A DNA stretch of 64,000 nucleotides from an uncultured Atopobium sp. (GCA_947252455.1 CAMXVQ010000002.1:45702-109701); one strand, 5' to 3'; counted from the stretch's first letter, positions 16,120 to 26,054 are shown. Numbers and translations are program-made. Notes: a model not told the origin generated them from the letters alone.

Positions 16120-16995
16120 TTATTCTTCACCAAAGGCATAACGAACAAATGAAACGATCTTGATAGAGTCATCACCAACAGACTTACCTACTTTTTTAGC
16201 AAGTTCAATAACCGTTACGCTTGAATCCTTAATGAATTCTTGCTCGCTTAAAACGCTTTCTTTAAAGTATTTCTCAAGTTTGCCTTCAGCCATTTTTTCT
16301 TGAATAAATTCAGGCTTTCCACTTGCTGCAGCTTGAGCCATGTAAATGCTTTTCTCATGAGCAATAACATCGGCTGGAACATCTTCACGACGTGCACTCA
16401 CAGGGGCAGATGCCGCGACTTGCATAGCAACATCGTGAGCAAAAGTCTTGAACTCTTCGCTTTCAGCAGTTTGAGGATTGTCAAAACTGAATTGACAAAT
16501 ATCTGCGAGCTTACCACCAAGATGAATGTAGCTGCTCAAGCAACCATCCTCAGCAACAACACGCTGAAAACGAGCAACTTTCATGTTCTCGCCAATGACG
16601 TGAATCATTTCGGTTAATTCGTCAGCAACCGTAGAATTATCCAAAGGGCATGCTTTAAGAGCCTCAACGTCAGCAGGATCCTGCTGTGCAACACATTGGG
16701 CAAGTTTATTTGCAAAAGAAGTAAACTTAGGGTTAGTACCTACAAAGTCTGTTTCGCAGGTAAGCTCCAAAAGTGCACCAGTTTTACCGTCTTCAGAGAC
16801 ATAAGCAGCAATGGTGCCTTCATTCGTATCACGACCAGCGCGTTTAACAGCCTTTGCAACGCCCATCTTGCGAAGTACGTCTACAGCTTTTTCGATGTCA
16901 CCATCGGCTTCTACTAAAGCTTTTTTGCACTCCATCATAGGCGAGTCGGTCATTTCACGGAGTTGTTTTACCAATGCTGCGCTAATTTGTGCCAT
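16120..16995 (-). CDS. tsf: Translation elongation factor Ts
   Basis: Guanine-nucleotide exchange factor for EF-Tu. The N-terminal UBA-like domain ALVKQLREMTDSPMMECKKAL is followed by the highly conserved TDFVGTNPKF stretch, which contains the TDFV motif that contacts EF-Tu. The rest forms two similar core subdomains of normal size, 291 residues in all. The ATG 16995 has AAAGGAG upstream. It follows rpsB by 36 bp, the near-universal rpsB-tsf pair, and is terminated by the hairpin at 16059-16090. Confidence 0.97.
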   Translation of the reverse strand: MAQISAALVKQLREMTDSPMMECKKALVEADGDIEKAVDVLRKMGVAKAVKRAGRDTNEGTIAAYVSEDGKTGALLELTCETDFVGTNPKFTSFANKLAQCVAQQDPADVEALKACPLDNSTVADELTEMIHVIGENMKVARFQRVVAEDGCLSSYIHLGGKLADICQFSFDNPQTAESEEFKTFAHDVAMQVAASAPVSARREDVPADVIAHEKSIYMAQAAASGKPEFIQEKMAEGKLEKYFKESVLSEQEFIKDSSVTVIELAKKVGKSVGDDSIKIVSFVRYAFGEE

Positions 16996-17031
16996 GATTT
17001 CTCCTTTATAGGATTAGAGTCTACAATACTA

Positions 17032-17805
17032 CTACTCAGAAACAGATTCTTTATCTGAAGAATCTTCTTGTGCCTTTTCTTCCTGGCTACCCTGCTTCAT
17101 TTCTTCCTCAGAAATTTGTTCTTTACCCTTACCAGCAAGAACAGCATCAGCAACAAGTTCGCACATAAGATTTACCGAACGAATTGCGTCATCGTTAGCA
17201 GGAATACCATAATCAACTACATCAGGATCAGAGTTAGTGTCAAGCAATGCAACAACAGGAATGTGAAGACGATTTGCCTCACGAATTGCAATTTCTTCAC
17301 GCTTTGAATCTACAATAAAGAGTGCCTGAGGAAGTGCGTGCATATCACGAACACCACCAAGATTGCGCTGAAGCTTTTCAAGTTCTTTACCCAAAACAGC
17401 TTGCTCTTTTTTAGGAAGCGCAGCCATACGACCGTCTTCTACCATAGCCTCAAGCTCTTCCATACGATCGATACGTGAACGCATGGTTACAAAGTTAGTA
17501 AGCATACCGCCCAACCAACGCTGATTGATGTAGGGCATATCACAACGTTTTGCCTGTTCAGCAACTGCCTCTTGAGCCTGTTTTTTAGTACCAACAAAAA
17601 GAATACGACCTTTTTTTGAAGCGCAATTCTTAAGAAAAGTATATGCTTTATCTGCATTTACAACAGTTTGCTTAAGATCAAGAATATAAATACCGTTACG
17701 CTCACCAAAAATATATGGTTTCATTTTTGGATTCCAGCGACGGGTTTGGTGTCCGTAGTGGCAGCCAGCTTCAAGAAGCGTACGAATATTAATCTTTACA
17801 GCCAT
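17032..17805 (-). CDS. rpsB: 30S ribosomal protein S2
   Basis: Small-subunit ribosomal protein of 257 residues. It starts [20 protein letters not shown], the usual S2 opening, at the ATG 17805 with GGAGG seven bases upstream. [32 protein letters not shown] and the C-terminal [24 protein letters not shown] regions are present. The last 30 residues are a Glu/Lys/Ser-rich tail. The 281-bp leader upstream carries a 9-bp hairpin at 17857-17880. In several bacteria S2 represses its own rpsB-tsf mRNA through the leader, which is a possible but untested mechanism here. Confidence 0.97.
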   Translation of the reverse strand: MAVKINIRTLLEAGCHYGHQTRRWNPKMKPYIFGERNGIYILDLKQTVVNADKAYTFLKNCASKKGRILFVGTKKQAQEAVAEQAKRCDMPYINQRWLGGMLTNFVTMRSRIDRMEELEAMVEDGRMAALPKKEQAVLGKELEKLQRNLGGVRDMHALPQALFIVDSKREEIAIREANRLHIPVVALLDTNSDPDVVDYGIPANDDAIRSVNLMCELVADAVLAGKGKEQISEEEMKQGSQEEKAQEDSSDKESVSE

Positions 17806-17856
17806 AATAAAACCTCCATTGGTTGATCCTCCGTAAACAATCATCCCTGAGCACTA

Positions 17857-17880
17857 CTTTAAATTTGGCTGAATTTAAAG
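17857..17880 (-). promoter_or_regulatory. Inverted repeat in the rpsB leader
   Basis: Perfect 9-bp arms CTTTAAATT and AATTTAAAG flank a six-base loop, ending 51 bp upstream of the rpsB start codon. It could be an RNA hairpin for S2 autoregulation or an operator. The leader from 17806 to 18086 holds no other clear feature. Confidence 0.4.
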
Positions 17881-18086
17881 CACCAGAGTACACAAGTCCT
17901 GCTTACGTGTGTATTTTTACACTGCGCACGTGCACAGCAACAATAAAGTATACCAAGCTCCAAACGTTTTTTCTATACTTATTTTTAGCCACTATACAGA
18001 TTCATATGATGAGCATAACCACCAAAACTACCCACAAATTCAAGACAACATGCATACATTTCAATTCCGTGTATACCAATCCAAGA

Positions 18087-19100
18087 TTACGCGCGAGGAT
18101 TTGCGCGACGCGCAGCGTCTTTTAATGCATTAACAGAAACATGTGTATATATCTGTGTAGTTGCCAGGCTTGCATGTCCTAAAAGCTCCTGCACACTGCG
18201 TAAATCTGCACCATGTGACAGCAACTCGGTTGCAAACGAATGACGCATCGTATGAGGAGTTGCTATTTCTTGAAGATGACTTAAGCGCATGTAATGTTCA
18301 AAAACGTATCTTAGAGCTTGATCACTCATGGCCTTACCACGTGTTGAAATAAAAACGCGTTGATTAGTTTGAGCTTGCGCTTGATTTTTTTGTTTAGATA
18401 ACAAAACTGGCCGCGCGTTTGTCAGATACATATGCAAAATACGGGCACATTCGGGATATATTGGCACAATGCGCTCTTTTGAGCCTTTACCAAATAGCCT
18501 TACCTGCAGTGTATCAAAGGATATGTCAGAAATACACAAGTGAGCCGCTTCAGATATACGACAACCTGTTGCATAAAGGAGTTCCAAAAGCGCGCGATCT
18601 CGTATACCGCATGCCGTATCTTCATGACAGGTGGTAAGTAACTTTTCAATGGAAGATTCACTTAAAACATGAGGTAATGTCTTGGGAATCTTTGGGCTTG
18701 AAAGCGCTGACGCACAATCTTTTTCGGTCAGTCCTTTTCGAACAAGCCATTTATACCACGCTCGAATAGCAGATAAATGCCTATTAATGGTACGAGAGGC
18801 ATAGTGAGCTGCATATAATTGTGCCAAATATGACCGTAGCTGCTTATGCGAAATATCTAAGAGATCATAGGAGTTTTTTATAAGCCAACGCACATACGCT
18901 TTAAGATCTGTTTCATATGCACGAGTTGTGTTTGGCGATAAATTTTGAGTATTCATAAGGTGCTGAATAAACGATTCCATAAGCTGCTGCACATATGCGG
19001 AATATGAATCATCATCAGGTTTTATGCCACAAGCAGGTATAACTTGTGAACAATTTATCTCTGTATGTTCGCTCGTTTTAGAAGATATATCATCACTCAT
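18087..19100 (-). CDS. xerC: Tyrosine recombinase XerC-type
   Basis: Site-specific recombinase that resolves chromosome dimers at dif sites. The full catalytic set is visible: Arg181 (TGCRISEAAHL), Lys205 (FGKGSKERIVP), His283-x-x-Arg286 (TPHTMRHSFATEL), His309 (LGHASL) and the nucleophile Tyr318 (TTQIYTHV). The N-terminal SAM-like core-binding domain covers about 38-130. The chosen ATG 19100 lies 8 bp past the trmFO stop with GGTGAG upstream. An in-frame GTG five codons earlier overlaps trmFO. Length is 337 residues; an N-terminal tail of about 35 residues precedes the core. It lies next to trmFO and rpsB, the same neighbourhood as in many Gram-positive bacteria, which supports a housekeeping XerC rather than an integrase of a mobile element. 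Confidence 0.92.
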   Translation of the reverse strand: MSDDISSKTSEHTEINCSQVIPACGIKPDDDSYSAYVQQLMESFIQHLMNTQNLSPNTTRAYETDLKAYVRWLIKNSYDLLDISHKQLRSYLAQLYAAHYASRTINRHLSAIRAWYKWLVRKGLTEKDCASALSSPKIPKTLPHVLSESSIEKLLTTCHEDTACGIRDRALLELLYATGCRISEAAHLCISDISFDTLQVRLFGKGSKERIVPIYPECARILHMYLTNARPVLLSKQKNQAQAQTNQRVFISTRGKAMSDQALRYVFEHYMRLSHLQEIATPHTMRHSFATELLSHGADLRSVQELLGHASLATTQIYTHVSVNALKDAARRANPRA

Positions 19101-19107
19101 AAAACAC

Positions 19108-20532
19108 TCACCCACATATATTGTTTAAAGTTGCAACATCTTGCACAACGTTTTCAACGAGAAGCTCAGGATGATTTTGAATGTAGGCACTCAGATCTGC
19201 TTCTGCACGAAGTGCATAAGCTTTGTATCTATCTGCTTTTGATTTAATTCTATGCTCAAGTACAGGCATAAGACCAAAATTAACATGCATCGGCTGATAG
19301 GTGCTTGTTTGAGGATTGGTTGCATAAGCTACAAGAGAGCCAAATGCACCCGTAACAGGTAGCTGTATAGAAGGGTAATCCACAAGCTCGCAATAAGTAT
19401 TAAGAGCAGCCAACAAACCAGAAGCTATAGCCTCTGTATATCCTTCTGTTCCTGTAATTTGCCCAGCAAGACGTATCTTTGTTTGAGGAATCTTAAACGT
19501 AGAATCCAAACATTTTGGAGCATCAACAAAAGAGTTTCGGTGCATAACTCCATAACGGAAGAATTCTGCTTCTTCAAGGCCCGGAATCATACGAAACACG
19601 CGCTTTTGTTCTCCCCAAAGCAAGTTTGTTTGGAAACCCACAAGATTATAAGCCGTTCTTTGAGAGTTTTCACTTCGCAATTGACATACGGCATATGGTC
19701 TTGTAAATGCTGCACCAGAAGTATTAATGTGCAGATGGGGATGGCTCTTTGGATACGAAATTCCAACGGGTTTTAAAGCTCCAAAACGCAGGGAATCAAC
19801 GCCTGTTCTTGCAACTTCTTCAACAGGTTGACATGCCGAAAAAAGGTCTTTTTGCTCAAAGTCTTTTGAAATAGCTCGCTTTGCATTGATAAGCTCATGA
19901 TAAAAGGCAAGATATGTATCCTTGGTAAACGGACAGTTAAGATAGTCACCTTGTGCAGCTGATTGAGTGTCACAAGCGCAACTGTGCGCATATCGAGATT
20001 GCTTAAAAACAAGGTTAAAATTTATACTTTCAACATCAACAATAGGAGCAGCAGCATCAAAAAACGATAATGATGAAGAACCAAGATAAGAAATAAGCTG
20101 ATTAAAAAGAGCATCAGAACAAAGAGGACCTGCAGCAATAACTACGTTTCCTTGAGGAATGTCCACTACTTCTTGATGATGTATTGTTATAAAGGGATTT
20201 TGTTCAAGTGCGCACGTAACCAGACGAGAAAAAATATCTCGATCAACTGCCAGTGCCCCACCAGCTGGAACTTGGGCTTGAAACGCAAACTTCACCAGAT
20301 ATGAACCCAACATTGAAAGCTCATGTTTTAATAAGCCCGCAGCGCTTTCTAATTTAAGACTCTTTAAAGAATTAGAACAGACAAGCTCTGCAAAATTAGG
20401 ACTATGATGGGCAGGACTCATTTTTGAAGGCTTCATATCATAGAGATCAACATAGATGTGTCGAGCTGCCAGCTGCAAAGCACATTCGCTACCTGCCAGA
20501 CCTGCTCCTATGATAGTTACGCGCGATTCCAT
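19108..20532 (-). CDS. trmFO: Methylenetetrahydrofolate-tRNA-(uracil54-C5)-methyltransferase
   Basis: FAD- and folate-dependent enzyme that methylates U54 in the T loop of tRNA. The N-terminal FAD-binding motif RVTIIGAGLAGSECALQLA follows directly after the start. Family blocks include ELVCSNSLKSL, QITGTEGYTEAIASGLLAA and MHVNFGLMP. Its length of 474 residues is somewhat above the usual 435-450. The start is the ATG 20532, with AAAGG five bases before it; an upstream TTG in frame contains that ribosome site and is unlikely. All three tRNAs in the window carry the TTC of the T loop that this enzyme modifies. It lies between dprA and xerC; topA, often found there in Firmicutes, is absent. Confidence 0.94.
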   Translation of the reverse strand: MESRVTIIGAGLAGSECALQLAARHIYVDLYDMKPSKMSPAHHSPNFAELVCSNSLKSLKLESAAGLLKHELSMLGSYLVKFAFQAQVPAGGALAVDRDIFSRLVTCALEQNPFITIHHQEVVDIPQGNVVIAAGPLCSDALFNQLISYLGSSSLSFFDAAAPIVDVESINFNLVFKQSRYAHSCACDTQSAAQGDYLNCPFTKDTYLAFYHELINAKRAISKDFEQKDLFSACQPVEEVARTGVDSLRFGALKPVGISYPKSHPHLHINTSGAAFTRPYAVCQLRSENSQRTAYNLVGFQTNLLWGEQKRVFRMIPGLEEAEFFRYGVMHRNSFVDAPKCLDSTFKIPQTKIRLAGQITGTEGYTEAIASGLLAALNTYCELVDYPSIQLPVTGAFGSLVAYATNPQTSTYQPMHVNFGLMPVLEHRIKSKADRYKAYALRAEADLSAYIQNHPELLVENVVQDVATLNNICG

Positions 20533-20612
20533 GTGTACCTTTCTCAAGATGAACTTATAAACTCATACCTCACATATATAAGTTTATCGTAAATTATTCC
20601 CAACAAGAGAAC

Positions 20613-21632
20613 CTACAATCTATCTTCGCTCTTTTTCCCATAGTATAGATAAGCTTGAGACGTTGGAGAAAAGCGCCCGTCAATTAAGCGTTTAACTAAA
20701 CCTTGTGCTTCAAAATCGCCTAAGGTAGAAAGAATCGTTATAATCTTTTCGTCGAGCTGTTGCGCTAAATCATCTGCACGCATAGGATTTGCAAATAATG
20801 CAGACATAATTTTACCTAAATGCGGCTTGAGAGATTCACAAGTTAAACGTAGCGAATTGAAATCCAAACTAATGCGCTCCTCAAGATCTTTTTCTGAGGT
20901 GATAATCGCCGCTCCGTTGGCAATAAGTGCATTCGTACCATTTGAAAGTGGAGAAAAAATTGAACCTGGACAAGCATACAACATACGATTTAATTGCACG
21001 GCAGTTTCGGCAGTGCTCATCGTGCCCGACTTATGATTTGCTTCACAGATAATAAGCACACGTGATAGAGCAGCAATGATCTTATTTCTTTTTGGAAATG
21101 CATAGCGCTTTGGTGAAGACCCCCACGTTTCAAGGGCAATAACACAACCTCTACCATCCTTTGCTTCTTCAAAAATGTCTTTTGACGATGATGGATATAT
21201 CTTATCGGCTCCACATCCCGAAACGATACAAATACTCCCCTTTGCATCAAGCGCAGCACGTAAGGCAGCGTAATCACAGCCTTTAGCACCACCTGAAACT
21301 ACTGTTAAACCGCACTCCGCAGATATACGTCCTGCAAGTTGTGCTAATGATTTTCCATAAGGCGTGGCATCGCGAGCGCCAATAATAGATATGCACGGCT
21401 TTTGGAGGACATCTGGATTACCTATTCCATACAAACGCTGCGGAGGATGCTCAAGGTCGTGTAGTGCGTAAGGATAGTACGAATCTGCGTCCGTAAGCTC
21501 CCAACGTGCAGCAGCACTCGGAGCATGTGTATGAGACAAAGGCACGTGACCCTGAGGCATGCAAGCTTGTTGAATTACTTGTGACTCTATGACGGCAGAT
21601 AAGTTATTGTCTATGGTTATAGATCTTCTCAT
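20613..21632 (-). CDS. dprA: DNA-processing protein DprA
   Basis: Binds incoming single-stranded DNA and loads RecA during natural transformation. The Rossmann-type core covers about residues 65-275: CISIIGARDATPYGKSLA (80-97), SGGAKGCDYAALRAAL (113-128), SPLSNGTNALIANGA. A C-terminal winged-helix domain follows (ADDLAQQLDEKIITILSTL). Length is 339 residues, with an N-terminal segment of about 45 residues of no recognised fold. The ATG overlaps the comM stop by four bases (ATGA). Together with comM it points to a retained competence machinery, but no comE or comG genes are in the window. Confidence 0.93.
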   Translation of the reverse strand: MRRSITIDNNLSAVIESQVIQQACMPQGHVPLSHTHAPSAAARWELTDADSYYPYALHDLEHPPQRLYGIGNPDVLQKPCISIIGARDATPYGKSLAQLAGRISAECGLTVVSGGAKGCDYAALRAALDAKGSICIVSGCGADKIYPSSSKDIFEEAKDGRGCVIALETWGSSPKRYAFPKRNKIIAALSRVLIICEANHKSGTMSTAETAVQLNRMLYACPGSIFSPLSNGTNALIANGAAIITSEKDLEERISLDFNSLRLTCESLKPHLGKIMSALFANPMRADDLAQQLDEKIITILSTLGDFEAQGLVKRLIDGRFSPTSQAYLYYGKKSEDRL

Positions 21633-23194
21633 AAACTCCCTTTTCTATTCCTTAGCATACAAGCTTCCAACATGTCCTCAACTTCAACGCGTTCATGTTC
21701 TGCCAAGTCTGCTATCGTTCGAGCAACATGTACAATACGCGACAAACCCCTACCCCCAAGTCCTGTTCTCAATGCTATTTGGTTAAGTTTGGATTTGGCT
21801 TCAGGCGACAGAGCTTCACACGCAATACCTTTATTTTTTGATTGGTTGCCACCTGATTTTTGATCCATAACAGACGAAGCACGCGAACATACACCAGTTA
21901 AAGAGTCTTTTAGTTTCTCTTCACGTTGAGCTCTAAACGCACGAGCTTTTTCTACCATTGCTTGCATTTGGGCAGATGATAGACCTTGTACTCCATTAAG
22001 TATTTTTTGCGGTGAGGGACGTTGTATATCAATACACATATCGATACGATCAACTAAAGGTCCACTCAACTTAGATTGATACTTTAAAATTTTTGCCTCG
22101 GTGCATACGCATTCATGATCACTATCACCTAAATATCCGCAGGGGCAAGGATTTGCAGCAGCAATAAACATAAACTTACCAGGAAAAACATACACTCCTT
22201 CTGCGCGAATAAGACGCACCTCACCCTCCTCGAACGGTTGGCGTAAGGTTTGTAACACATTCGAGGCAAATTCTGGTAATTCATCAAGAAAAAGTACACC
22301 CGTATGAGCAAGCGATATTTCTCCTGGTAAAACTGGCCTTCCCCCACCTATAAGCCCTGCAGTTGATATAGAATGATGCGGCGCTCTAAAAGGTGGAATT
22401 CCTTGAGAAAGCAAGTCTAAAGGAAGTCCTGCTACCGAGTGAATAAGCAAAGCTTCATCTTTCTGTGCCACACTTAAAGGTGGAAGAATCGAAGGAATAC
22501 GTTGCGCAAGCATCGTTTTACCTGCACCTGGAGGTCCTATCATCAGCAATCCATGATTGCCTGCTGCGGCTATCACACATGCACGTTTTGCAGCTTCTTG
22601 GTCTATAACGTCTATAAAATCATAGGTATGAACAGATTGGCGTAGGCGCTTTTTAAGAACCACCGCACTTGTATCGCTACATTTTCGCATAAGCCAAGGA
22701 ATACCATTCATAAATACGCTTAGACGCTGACAGTAAAGCGTATGCTTGGTATGAATATCGTTTACACTTAAAGCTGAACAAACCACCATTTTATGTAACG
22801 AGCGCGCTAACTTATAATATGCCATATACCCTCGTATAGGACACACGCTTCCATCCAAGGCAAGCTCACCTATAAATAGACACTTTTCAATATCGGCTAA
22901 AGGCATCGAGTGCGTTAGATAGAGCAGTGCCACCGCAATTGGTAAATCAAATCCAGCTCCCGTTTTTCTTATCTCACCAGGTGAAAGATTGATAGTAATA
23001 TGTTTTCTGGGTAAATTAACTCCTATGCTTTTAAGCGCACAGCGCACGCGCGAGCGAGATTCTAAAACCGATATATCAGGATTTCCCACAAGCGTTATCC
23101 CAGGAATACCACTTGAAGTAGAAACTTCAACTTTAACCGGAATTGCTTCTATTCCTCGCAGCATGGCCGTGTGAATGGTAACAGCCTCACTCAT
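21629..23194 (-). CDS. comM: YifB/ComM-family AAA ATPase (branch migration in transformation)
   Basis: Mg-chelatase-like AAA+ helicase that promotes branch migration of recombining DNA. It has the N-terminal ComM domain (VEVSTSSGIPGITLVGNPD; NLPRKHITINLSPGEIRKTGAGFDLPIA, landmark SPGEIRKTG), Walker A GPPGAGKTML, Walker B GVLFLDELPEF and a C-terminal domain with GLSRIVHVARTIADL. Length is 521 residues, typical (about 500-510). I start at the ATG 23194, which overlaps the yraN end by eight bases; the frame opens 18 bp further upstream. The yraN-comM-dprA order is conserved widely and suggests one operon. Confidence 0.94.
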   Translation of the reverse strand: MSEAVTIHTAMLRGIEAIPVKVEVSTSSGIPGITLVGNPDISVLESRSRVRCALKSIGVNLPRKHITINLSPGEIRKTGAGFDLPIAVALLYLTHSMPLADIEKCLFIGELALDGSVCPIRGYMAYYKLARSLHKMVVCSALSVNDIHTKHTLYCQRLSVFMNGIPWLMRKCSDTSAVVLKKRLRQSVHTYDFIDVIDQEAAKRACVIAAAGNHGLLMIGPPGAGKTMLAQRIPSILPPLSVAQKDEALLIHSVAGLPLDLLSQGIPPFRAPHHSISTAGLIGGGRPVLPGEISLAHTGVLFLDELPEFASNVLQTLRQPFEEGEVRLIRAEGVYVFPGKFMFIAAANPCPCGYLGDSDHECVCTEAKILKYQSKLSGPLVDRIDMCIDIQRPSPQKILNGVQGLSSAQMQAMVEKARAFRAQREEKLKDSLTGVCSRASSVMDQKSGGNQSKNKGIACEALSPEAKSKLNQIALRTGLGGRGLSRIVHVARTIADLAEHERVEVEDMLEACMLRNRKGSL

Positions 23195-23717
23195 AAGGCC
23201 CGTCCCATTCAAATGCAGACTGTATATGTCTTAGCTGAGCATGCGAATCATCTAAAATTGCCAACGCAATAACATCAAAACGTATGTTTTCGCACATAGG
23301 ATAAGCAGTGTTATAACTACGAGCCAAGGCAATATAGCGCGATTGTTTTTGTTTATCAACAGCAATCTCGGGAAAGAGCTCCCCTGATTTGTTCTGCAGC
23401 CGTGTTTTTACTTCAACAAAAACGGTCTCATCACCTTTTGAGGCAATGATATCAACTTCACCATCTGCGCATTTCCAATTACGATCCAAAATTTCAAAAT
23501 CCTGCCGTTCTAAAAAACAACAGGCAAGATTTTCACCCAACGTGCCAAGTTCCTTGCTATTTAAAGTGTTAACTGCGGACTTGCGCGGAGTATCAACCGA
23601 ATCGTTGGTTTTTTCTTTCGTCTGTCTCTTATCGCGTTTTGTAGTTTTTTTCTTGTGTGGTGCACAAGACTCGATAGGATCTGCAGAAGCTATCTCTGAC
23701 CCAAAATGTTCCTTCAT
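23187..23717 (-). CDS. yraN: YraN-type UPF0102 nuclease-like protein
   Basis: Restriction-endonuclease-like fold, UPF0102. Core motifs: LGTLGENLACCFLE (58-70), the acidic GEVDIIA (E87, D89) and VEVKTR (E102, K104), which are the metal-binding residues of this nuclease superfamily. The biological role of the family is unsettled, although linkage to comM and dprA suggests DNA handling. At 176 residues it is about 55 longer than usual. The excess is an N-terminal Lys/Arg-rich tail (KKKTTKRDKRQTKEKTND, 22-39). The ATG 23717 has GAAGG upstream. Confidence 0.88.
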   Translation of the reverse strand: MKEHFGSEIASADPIESCAPHKKKTTKRDKRQTKEKTNDSVDTPRKSAVNTLNSKELGTLGENLACCFLERQDFEILDRNWKCADGEVDIIASKGDETVFVEVKTRLQNKSGELFPEIAVDKQKQSRYIALARSYNTAYPMCENIRFDVIALAILDDSHAQLRHIQSAFEWDGPYE

Positions 23718-23879
23718 GCTGCCTTCTTTCCTGAAGCTTTACCTAAAGGACATTTTGAACCTACAAACATGCACAAAACTTGGCGCTAACTTGCAAAAAA
23801 GCCAAAATAAAACCTGCAAGTTTCCAAAATATTCAGATACTTACAGGCTTAAAAATTTCCTCAATGTATGTATATACAA

Positions 23880-24878
23880 TTATCTGGTAATAAACTTATG
23901 GTATGCGCTTTCATCAACAACAACATCCAGCTCGCCAATCCATAAAAACGGCTCATGGGATTTGCAAAAGCCATACTTAAAGAAGTAAAGCCCATCATTA
24001 ACATCTAAAGAGTACACAGCTCCCATGTTAAAATATTTTTTACCAAGCTCACGACCCCATTTTATAAGCTCCCAAATAGTGAGATATCCAGGACTAACTT
24101 TTCCCTTCATGGTTGTTGTGGCTCCATAAACATACCAGAGCGTATCCTTATAAGGAAAACCAAGCATACTAGATATAGGTTGACCTTCATATTCAGAAGT
24201 ACAAATTCGAATATCAGGAAAAGCTTCTAAGAATCTATCAAAATACTCTCTTGGACGATAGGTAATGCCATGTCGGTGAGCCATAATTTCGGTAAGATGA
24301 TAAAAGGTATCAAGATCCTCTTTTGATCTACTCCAACGCGAGGTAACACCTGCTTTTATAGAAGATCTAATATGTCTTCGAGTCATGGTACTAAAACTTG
24401 CAAGCAAGTCATCAGTAGATTTGCCTTCAAGATCAAGCATCATTTCACAGTGAGGATTAGAAAACGAATGAGGGCTTACTCCATCGCTTCTAAACGTAAA
24501 ACCAGCATCACGATACTTTTTTACTAATGCCTGATCGTTCTCTACACAGGGATCGAGTCTGAGTAAGAAGGCATCGTACTTTTTAAAAAGTAGCCGCGCT
24601 TCATCAATAAGTCTTTTAGTAGTTTCGATATCATAAAAATCACAAACAGGACCTCGTGGAGCATAAAGGAACATTTTGTCATCCGATGCCTTAATACCAA
24701 GGACAGACATACCCGCACAAATTTTTCCATCCTTCTCAAGATAAACAAATTCATTAATCCAATTGCTTTTAACTTTAGACCAGTTCATATACTGCATAAC
24801 ATGGCCATACGGCGAATGTTTAACAAATTCATCTTATTCTTGAACTTTTGCTGCGTCATTTTTATCAAGTATCGGCAT
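23880..24878 (-). pseudogene. FemAB-family peptidoglycan interpeptide-bridge aminoacyltransferase, interrupted by an in-frame TAA
   Basis: FemX/FemA enzymes add amino acids from aminoacyl-tRNA to the lipid II stem peptide. The natural start appears to be the ATG 24878-24876, with AAGGAG before it. From there the frame reads MPILDKNDAAKVQE, then TAA at 24836-24834, then DEFVKHSPYGHVMQYMNWSKVKSNW, the usual FemAB N-terminus in which a Tyr codon (TAT/TAC) would be expected at the stop. Downstream the frame stays open for 305 codons from the ATG 24797, with the two GNAT-like halves intact (MTRRHIRSSIKAGV; YGATTTMKGKVSPGYLTIWE). So the gene is either a very recent pseudogene, reinitiates at 24797 without its first 27 residues, or carries a sequencing error. 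332 residues if read through. Neighbours: yraN downstream, rnhB upstream; no other fem genes. Confidence 0.85.
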
Positions 24879-25140
24879 CGATTCTCCTTCTTGCCTAATA
24901 CACAATTATGCATATAAACCGCAAACAATAACATCAAATACAAATTGATTGCATCAATTCCTTGTCCCTAACTAAATCTAGCATAGTCTAGTTCATCAAA
25001 TAAGTAAGGTCAAGAAATCATAAATACCATAACAAGTTTACGGCTTGTAACAAAAATTCTCCTCATTATTTTGCATTAATATGATCAATCAAATTGTGTC
25101 AAGTCAAATGATTGAAAGAAATTAAAGCATGCCATACAGG

Positions 25141-25947
25141 TTATACAAAATGTTTACAAAATGATTTGCGATGTACAGGGCTTAAACCATAGGTTTTAAT
25201 CGCATCAATATGTGCTTTGGAACCATAACCTTTATTTTCAGCAAAATGATATTGAGGATAGCGCGTATCCAAATCTTGCATAAGACGATCACGAGCAACT
25301 TTTGCAACTATTGATGCGGCGGCGATAGAGGCAATACGGCTATCACCTTTTATCAGCGTTTTCTCTTTGGGATGTGCGTGAATAGGATTGCCATCAATCA
25401 ACACACAATCTGGTTCAACACCAGTTTGCAAAATAGCACACTTCATGGTTTCACGTAGGCATGAAACAATACCAAATCTGTCTATATCCTCAGGACTTGT
25501 AAATGCAATTCCAACCGCACGAGCATGCGCGCGAATTTGTGTATCTAGGCGCTCACGTTCCAAAGAGGTAAGTTTCTTTGAATCGTTAAGACCCCAAATG
25601 TGAGGCTCTTGGGGAAGAATCACCGCAGCTACTGCCAAAGGTCCGGCAAGAGGACCGCGTCCAACTTCGTCAACACCTATGATGGTGCCCACACCGCCTA
25701 GCTCCTCTTGAAGCTCATACATATCATTAACACGAGCGCGCTCCTTGCACGCAAGGTCATAGCGCTTGACGGCTCTTGTAACTGCTGCTTGTACGCTCTT
25801 GCGCTCGTCATGTGCATAGTGCTCAATTACCGCATTGAGCTCCTCAAAAGGCGTCACGCGCAGAACGGTAATAATATCTGAACATGTGGGTGTCTTTGTT
25901 TTACTCACACCCTGTTCAATTTGTGTGTGAGATGTTACATTATCCAT
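25141..25947 (-). CDS. rnhB: Ribonuclease HII
   Basis: Removes ribonucleotides from DNA by cutting the RNA strand of RNA-DNA hybrids. The active-site block IIGVDEVGRGPLAGPLAVAA contains catalytic Asp93 and Glu94. DGNPIHAHP supplies the next aspartate region, and KGDSRIASIAAASIVAKVARD and YGSKAHIDAIKTYGLSPVHR complete the family. At 268 residues it is about 65 longer than minimal RNase HII, with an N-terminal domain (FEELNAVIEHYAHDERKSVQ) of the type found in Gram-positive RnhB. A terminator at 26030-26054 separates it from rplS. The ATG 25947 is preceded by GAAAG. Confidence 0.95.
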   Translation of the reverse strand: MDNVTSHTQIEQGVSKTKTPTCSDIITVLRVTPFEELNAVIEHYAHDERKSVQAAVTRAVKRYDLACKERARVNDMYELQEELGGVGTIIGVDEVGRGPLAGPLAVAAVILPQEPHIWGLNDSKKLTSLERERLDTQIRAHARAVGIAFTSPEDIDRFGIVSCLRETMKCAILQTGVEPDCVLIDGNPIHAHPKEKTLIKGDSRIASIAAASIVAKVARDRLMQDLDTRYPQYHFAENKGYGSKAHIDAIKTYGLSPVHRKSFCKHFV

Positions 25948-26029
25948 GATAAGCTTTCATGACGTGCCTGGTAAACAGTGCATAAGAGACAATTTTTCAC
26001 TTGTCCCAAAATAAAATAAAGGCGATAAC

Positions 26030-26054
26030 AAAAAAGCCACCCGAAGGTGACTTT
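26030..26054 (-). terminator. Rho-independent terminator after rplS
   Basis: Minus strand: GTCACC-TTCG-GGTGGC stem (one G-T pair) with a UUCG tetraloop, followed by six Ts. It lies 15 bp past the rplS stop. Confidence 0.9.

Noticed and set aside
18087..19100. Mobile-element integrase
   Set aside because: The recombinase sits in the conserved trmFO-xerC-rpsB neighbourhood with no attachment repeats or cargo genes.
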